From: an uncultured Chitinophagaceae bacterium
GTDB lineage: Bacteria > Bacteroidota > Bacteroidia > Chitinophagales > Chitinophagaceae
Length of the DNA stretch: 8,175 nucleotides
Direction of reading: 5' to 3'
NCBI GenBank assembly: GCA_903841915.1
Contig: CAIMKO010000255.1
Location: 1 to 8,175 of the forward strand
This document shows positions 6,859 to 8,175 of the stretch, in pieces; within the stretch, counting starts at the first letter, position 1; each line of letters begins with the position of its first letter. A program made the translations under genes and the position numbers. The notes beneath the pieces are model-generated. The model saw nothing but the letters and a program-made list of their open reading frames with translations, was not told the origin of the DNA and ran no database searches.

Positions 6859-7917
6859 ATGAAGCACTTGAAAAATCTATTCTTTCTTTCGGCGAGTATT
6901 ATTTTAATTACGGTTTCCTGCTCAAAATCGTCCACTTCTCCTTTAACAAGTGGCAACTGGGTAAATCGTTTTCAGATTGGCGGTTGGCCAAGAAATGGTG
7001 CCGTTTCATTTGTTATTGGTGATACTGGTTATATTGCTGCAGGATACAATTCTAGCAATGACTCATGTCTTTCAGACCTTTGGCAATTCGATCCGATAAA
7101 AAACAACTGGACCCAAAAAGCATATTTACCAGGTGTAGCAAGGCATTCGGGTGTTGGTTTCTCTATTGGAACCAAAGGATATCTTGCAACAGGATATAAT
7201 CCTAAAACAACTCCGCAATATTTTCAGGATACATGGGAATATAATCCTGCGACAAACAGCTGGGCTCAAAAAGCAAGTTTGCCTGATCTGCAAGGACCGG
7301 GAACTGGTGCTAGATATGACGCGGTTGCTTTTAGCATTGGCAGCGCAGGTTATGTTGGAACCGGTTATAATGGAAGTTGGTTAAAAGACTTCTGGCAATT
7401 TAATCCTACTGCGAACACTTGGACAGCGATCACAAATATTCCTGGTAACAAAAGATCAGGTTCTGTTGCTTTTGTCAATAACAGTATAGCCTATATCGTT
7501 ACAGGAACCAACAATGGTGTTGAATTGCACGATTTTTGGAAATATGATCCAACTGCAAAAACATGGACCCAATTAAGAGATATTACCAATACCAGCGCAG
7601 ATAATTATGATGATGATTATACTGATATCATAAGAGACCATGCTGTTGCTTTGGTTATGCCTAATAGTGGTGTGATGAAGGCTTATTTGGTTTGCGGACA
7701 AAATGGATCAGTGACTGCTAAAACATGGGAATATGATTTTGATACAGATCTTTGGGCAAGAAAGACTTCTTATGAGCGTACGCCCAGACAAGGTGCTGTT
7801 GGCTGGAGTTTCCTTAATTTGAAAAGAGGATTTGTAGGTACAGGCAGAAGCGGTACACTGTCTTTTGATGATTACGATGAATGGTTCCCTGCGGACGATG
7901 AAAATGTTAATGATTAA
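6859..7917 (+). CDS. Kelch-repeat lipoprotein
   Basis: A 352-residue lipoprotein with a Kelch beta-propeller. The signal peptide (MKHLKNLFFLSASIILITVS) precedes Cys21; the residue three before the cysteine is Thr, a relaxed lipobox of the sort tolerated in Bacteroidota. From about residue 35 to 343 the chain is built of roughly six blades of 45-60 residues. Each has a GAV/GVGF-type strand, a Gly-Tyr-x-x-x-Gly-Tyr turn (GYIAAGY, GYLATGY, GYVGTGY), then an Asp-x-Trp-x-(Phe/Tyr)-(Asp/Asn)-Pro segment and a closing Trp (LWQFDPIKNNW, TWEYNPATNSW, FWQFNPTANTW, FWKYDPTAKTW). The fifth blade carries an acidic insert (NYDDDYTD, near 249-256). Kelch propellers bind proteins or glycans, and sialic-acid epimerase NanM is also of this fold, but nothing here identifies an enzyme. 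The ATG is the only sensible start; no Shine-Dalgarno site precedes it. Its 3' end overlaps the DUF4907 gene, suggesting coupled translation. Confidence 0.9.
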   Translation: MKHLKNLFFLSASIILITVSCSKSSTSPLTSGNWVNRFQIGGWPRNGAVSFVIGDTGYIAAGYNSSNDSCLSDLWQFDPIKNNWTQKAYLPGVARHSGVGFSIGTKGYLATGYNPKTTPQYFQDTWEYNPATNSWAQKASLPDLQGPGTGARYDAVAFSIGSAGYVGTGYNGSWLKDFWQFNPTANTWTAITNIPGNKRSGSVAFVNNSIAYIVTGTNNGVELHDFWKYDPTAKTWTQLRDITNTSADNYDDDYTDIIRDHAVALVMPNSGVMKAYLVCGQNGSVTAKTWEYDFDTDLWARKTSYERTPRQGAVGWSFLNLKRGFVGTGRSGTLSFDDYDEWFPADDENVND

Positions 7918-8175
7918 GAAATATTGGGCCTATATTGTTTTTGCTTTTGCTGTTCTTATATTTATAGCTTCAGTATTTTATAAGAAGGGAAAGAATACAA
8001 ATGAAAAATTTGTTGAACTGAAAGTAAAAACATTTCAAAGCCCGATTGGATGGGGTTACGATATTACGGTAAATGATACATCTGCGATTCATCAGGATAT
8101 CATTCCCGGTATTCCCGGGAGAAAAGGGTTTGCAACAAAAGAAGATGCTGAGAAAATCGGAAACCTGGTCCTGGA
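7898..8175 (+). CDS. DUF4907 family protein, truncated by the window end
   Basis: An open frame in another phase than the Kelch gene starts inside its 3' end and runs to the window edge (92 codons seen). Possible ATG starts are 7898, 7904 and 7910, overlapping the Kelch gene by 20, 14 or 8 bases; 7898 is taken because a weak GCGGA lies just upstream, but 7910 is equally possible. A hydrophobic segment at about residues 10-27 followed by FYKKGK looks like a single N-terminal membrane anchor or uncleaved signal. The mature part has SPIGWGYDI (48-56), IHQ (64-66), GIPG (71-74) and GFATKEDAEKIGNLVL (77-92), which from memory is the DUF4907 pattern: a Gly-Trp-Gly-Tyr strand, an IHQ strand and a final helix. 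Family members are about 100-110 residues, so only about 10-20 residues should be missing. The function is unknown. The tight overlap indicates co-expression with the Kelch lipoprotein. Confidence 0.8.
   Translation, partial: MKMLMIKKYWAYIVFAFAVLIFIASVFYKKGKNTNEKFVELKVKTFQSPIGWGYDITVNDTSAIHQDIIPGIPGRKGFATKEDAEKIGNLVL

Noticed and set aside
7151..7384. Plus-strand 77-codon open frame within the Kelch gene
   Set aside because: It is an out-of-frame reading of Kelch blades and shows no independent signal.

Overview
The window looks like a chromosomal segment of a Bacteroidota bacterium, probably of the Chitinophagaceae or a near relative. The evidence is the AT-rich DNA, proteins of Bacteroidota-typical families (DUF4270, DUF4907, FadL-like barrel, Kelch lipoprotein, SH3/AMIN-like amidase), near absence of strong Shine-Dalgarno sites, and a promoter matching the Bacteroidota form TTTG-N(17-23)-TAnnTTTG. 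The family and order assignment is inference from memory of these protein families; no search was run. No tRNA, rRNA, CRISPR array, insertion sequence or phage gene was seen.

Layout, left to right. (1) The 5' end of a minus-strand gene resembling carboxymuconolactone decarboxylase-family proteins (1-122). (2) A divergent plus-strand exported S9-family serine peptidase (238-2397), closed by a strong hairpin terminator (2404-2444). (3) A short convergent spacer rich in small palindromes (2470-2514). (4) A minus-strand exported N-acetylmuramoyl-L-alanine amidase (2520-3689). (5) A 170-bp spacer, then a perfect 14-bp hairpin terminator (3862-3893) that ends (6) a two-gene minus-strand operon: a DUF4270 lipoprotein (5185-6549) followed 16 bp later by a FadL/PorV-like outer-membrane barrel (3918-5168). 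(7) A 309-bp divergent control region (6550-6858) with a good minus-strand promoter, a weaker plus-strand one, and four TTGGC boxes. (8) A plus-strand pair: a Kelch-repeat lipoprotein (6859-7917) overlapped by a DUF4907 gene (7898 to beyond the window end).

Functionally this is a cell-envelope region. Every full-length product carries an export signal: two periplasmic enzymes (peptidase and cell-wall amidase), two lipoproteins, one beta-barrel, and one membrane-anchored small protein. The most intriguing part is the right half, where DUF4270 plus barrel and Kelch plus DUF4907 are transcribed away from a shared control region. They may form one uncharacterised envelope system, but that link is inferred from gene arrangement only.
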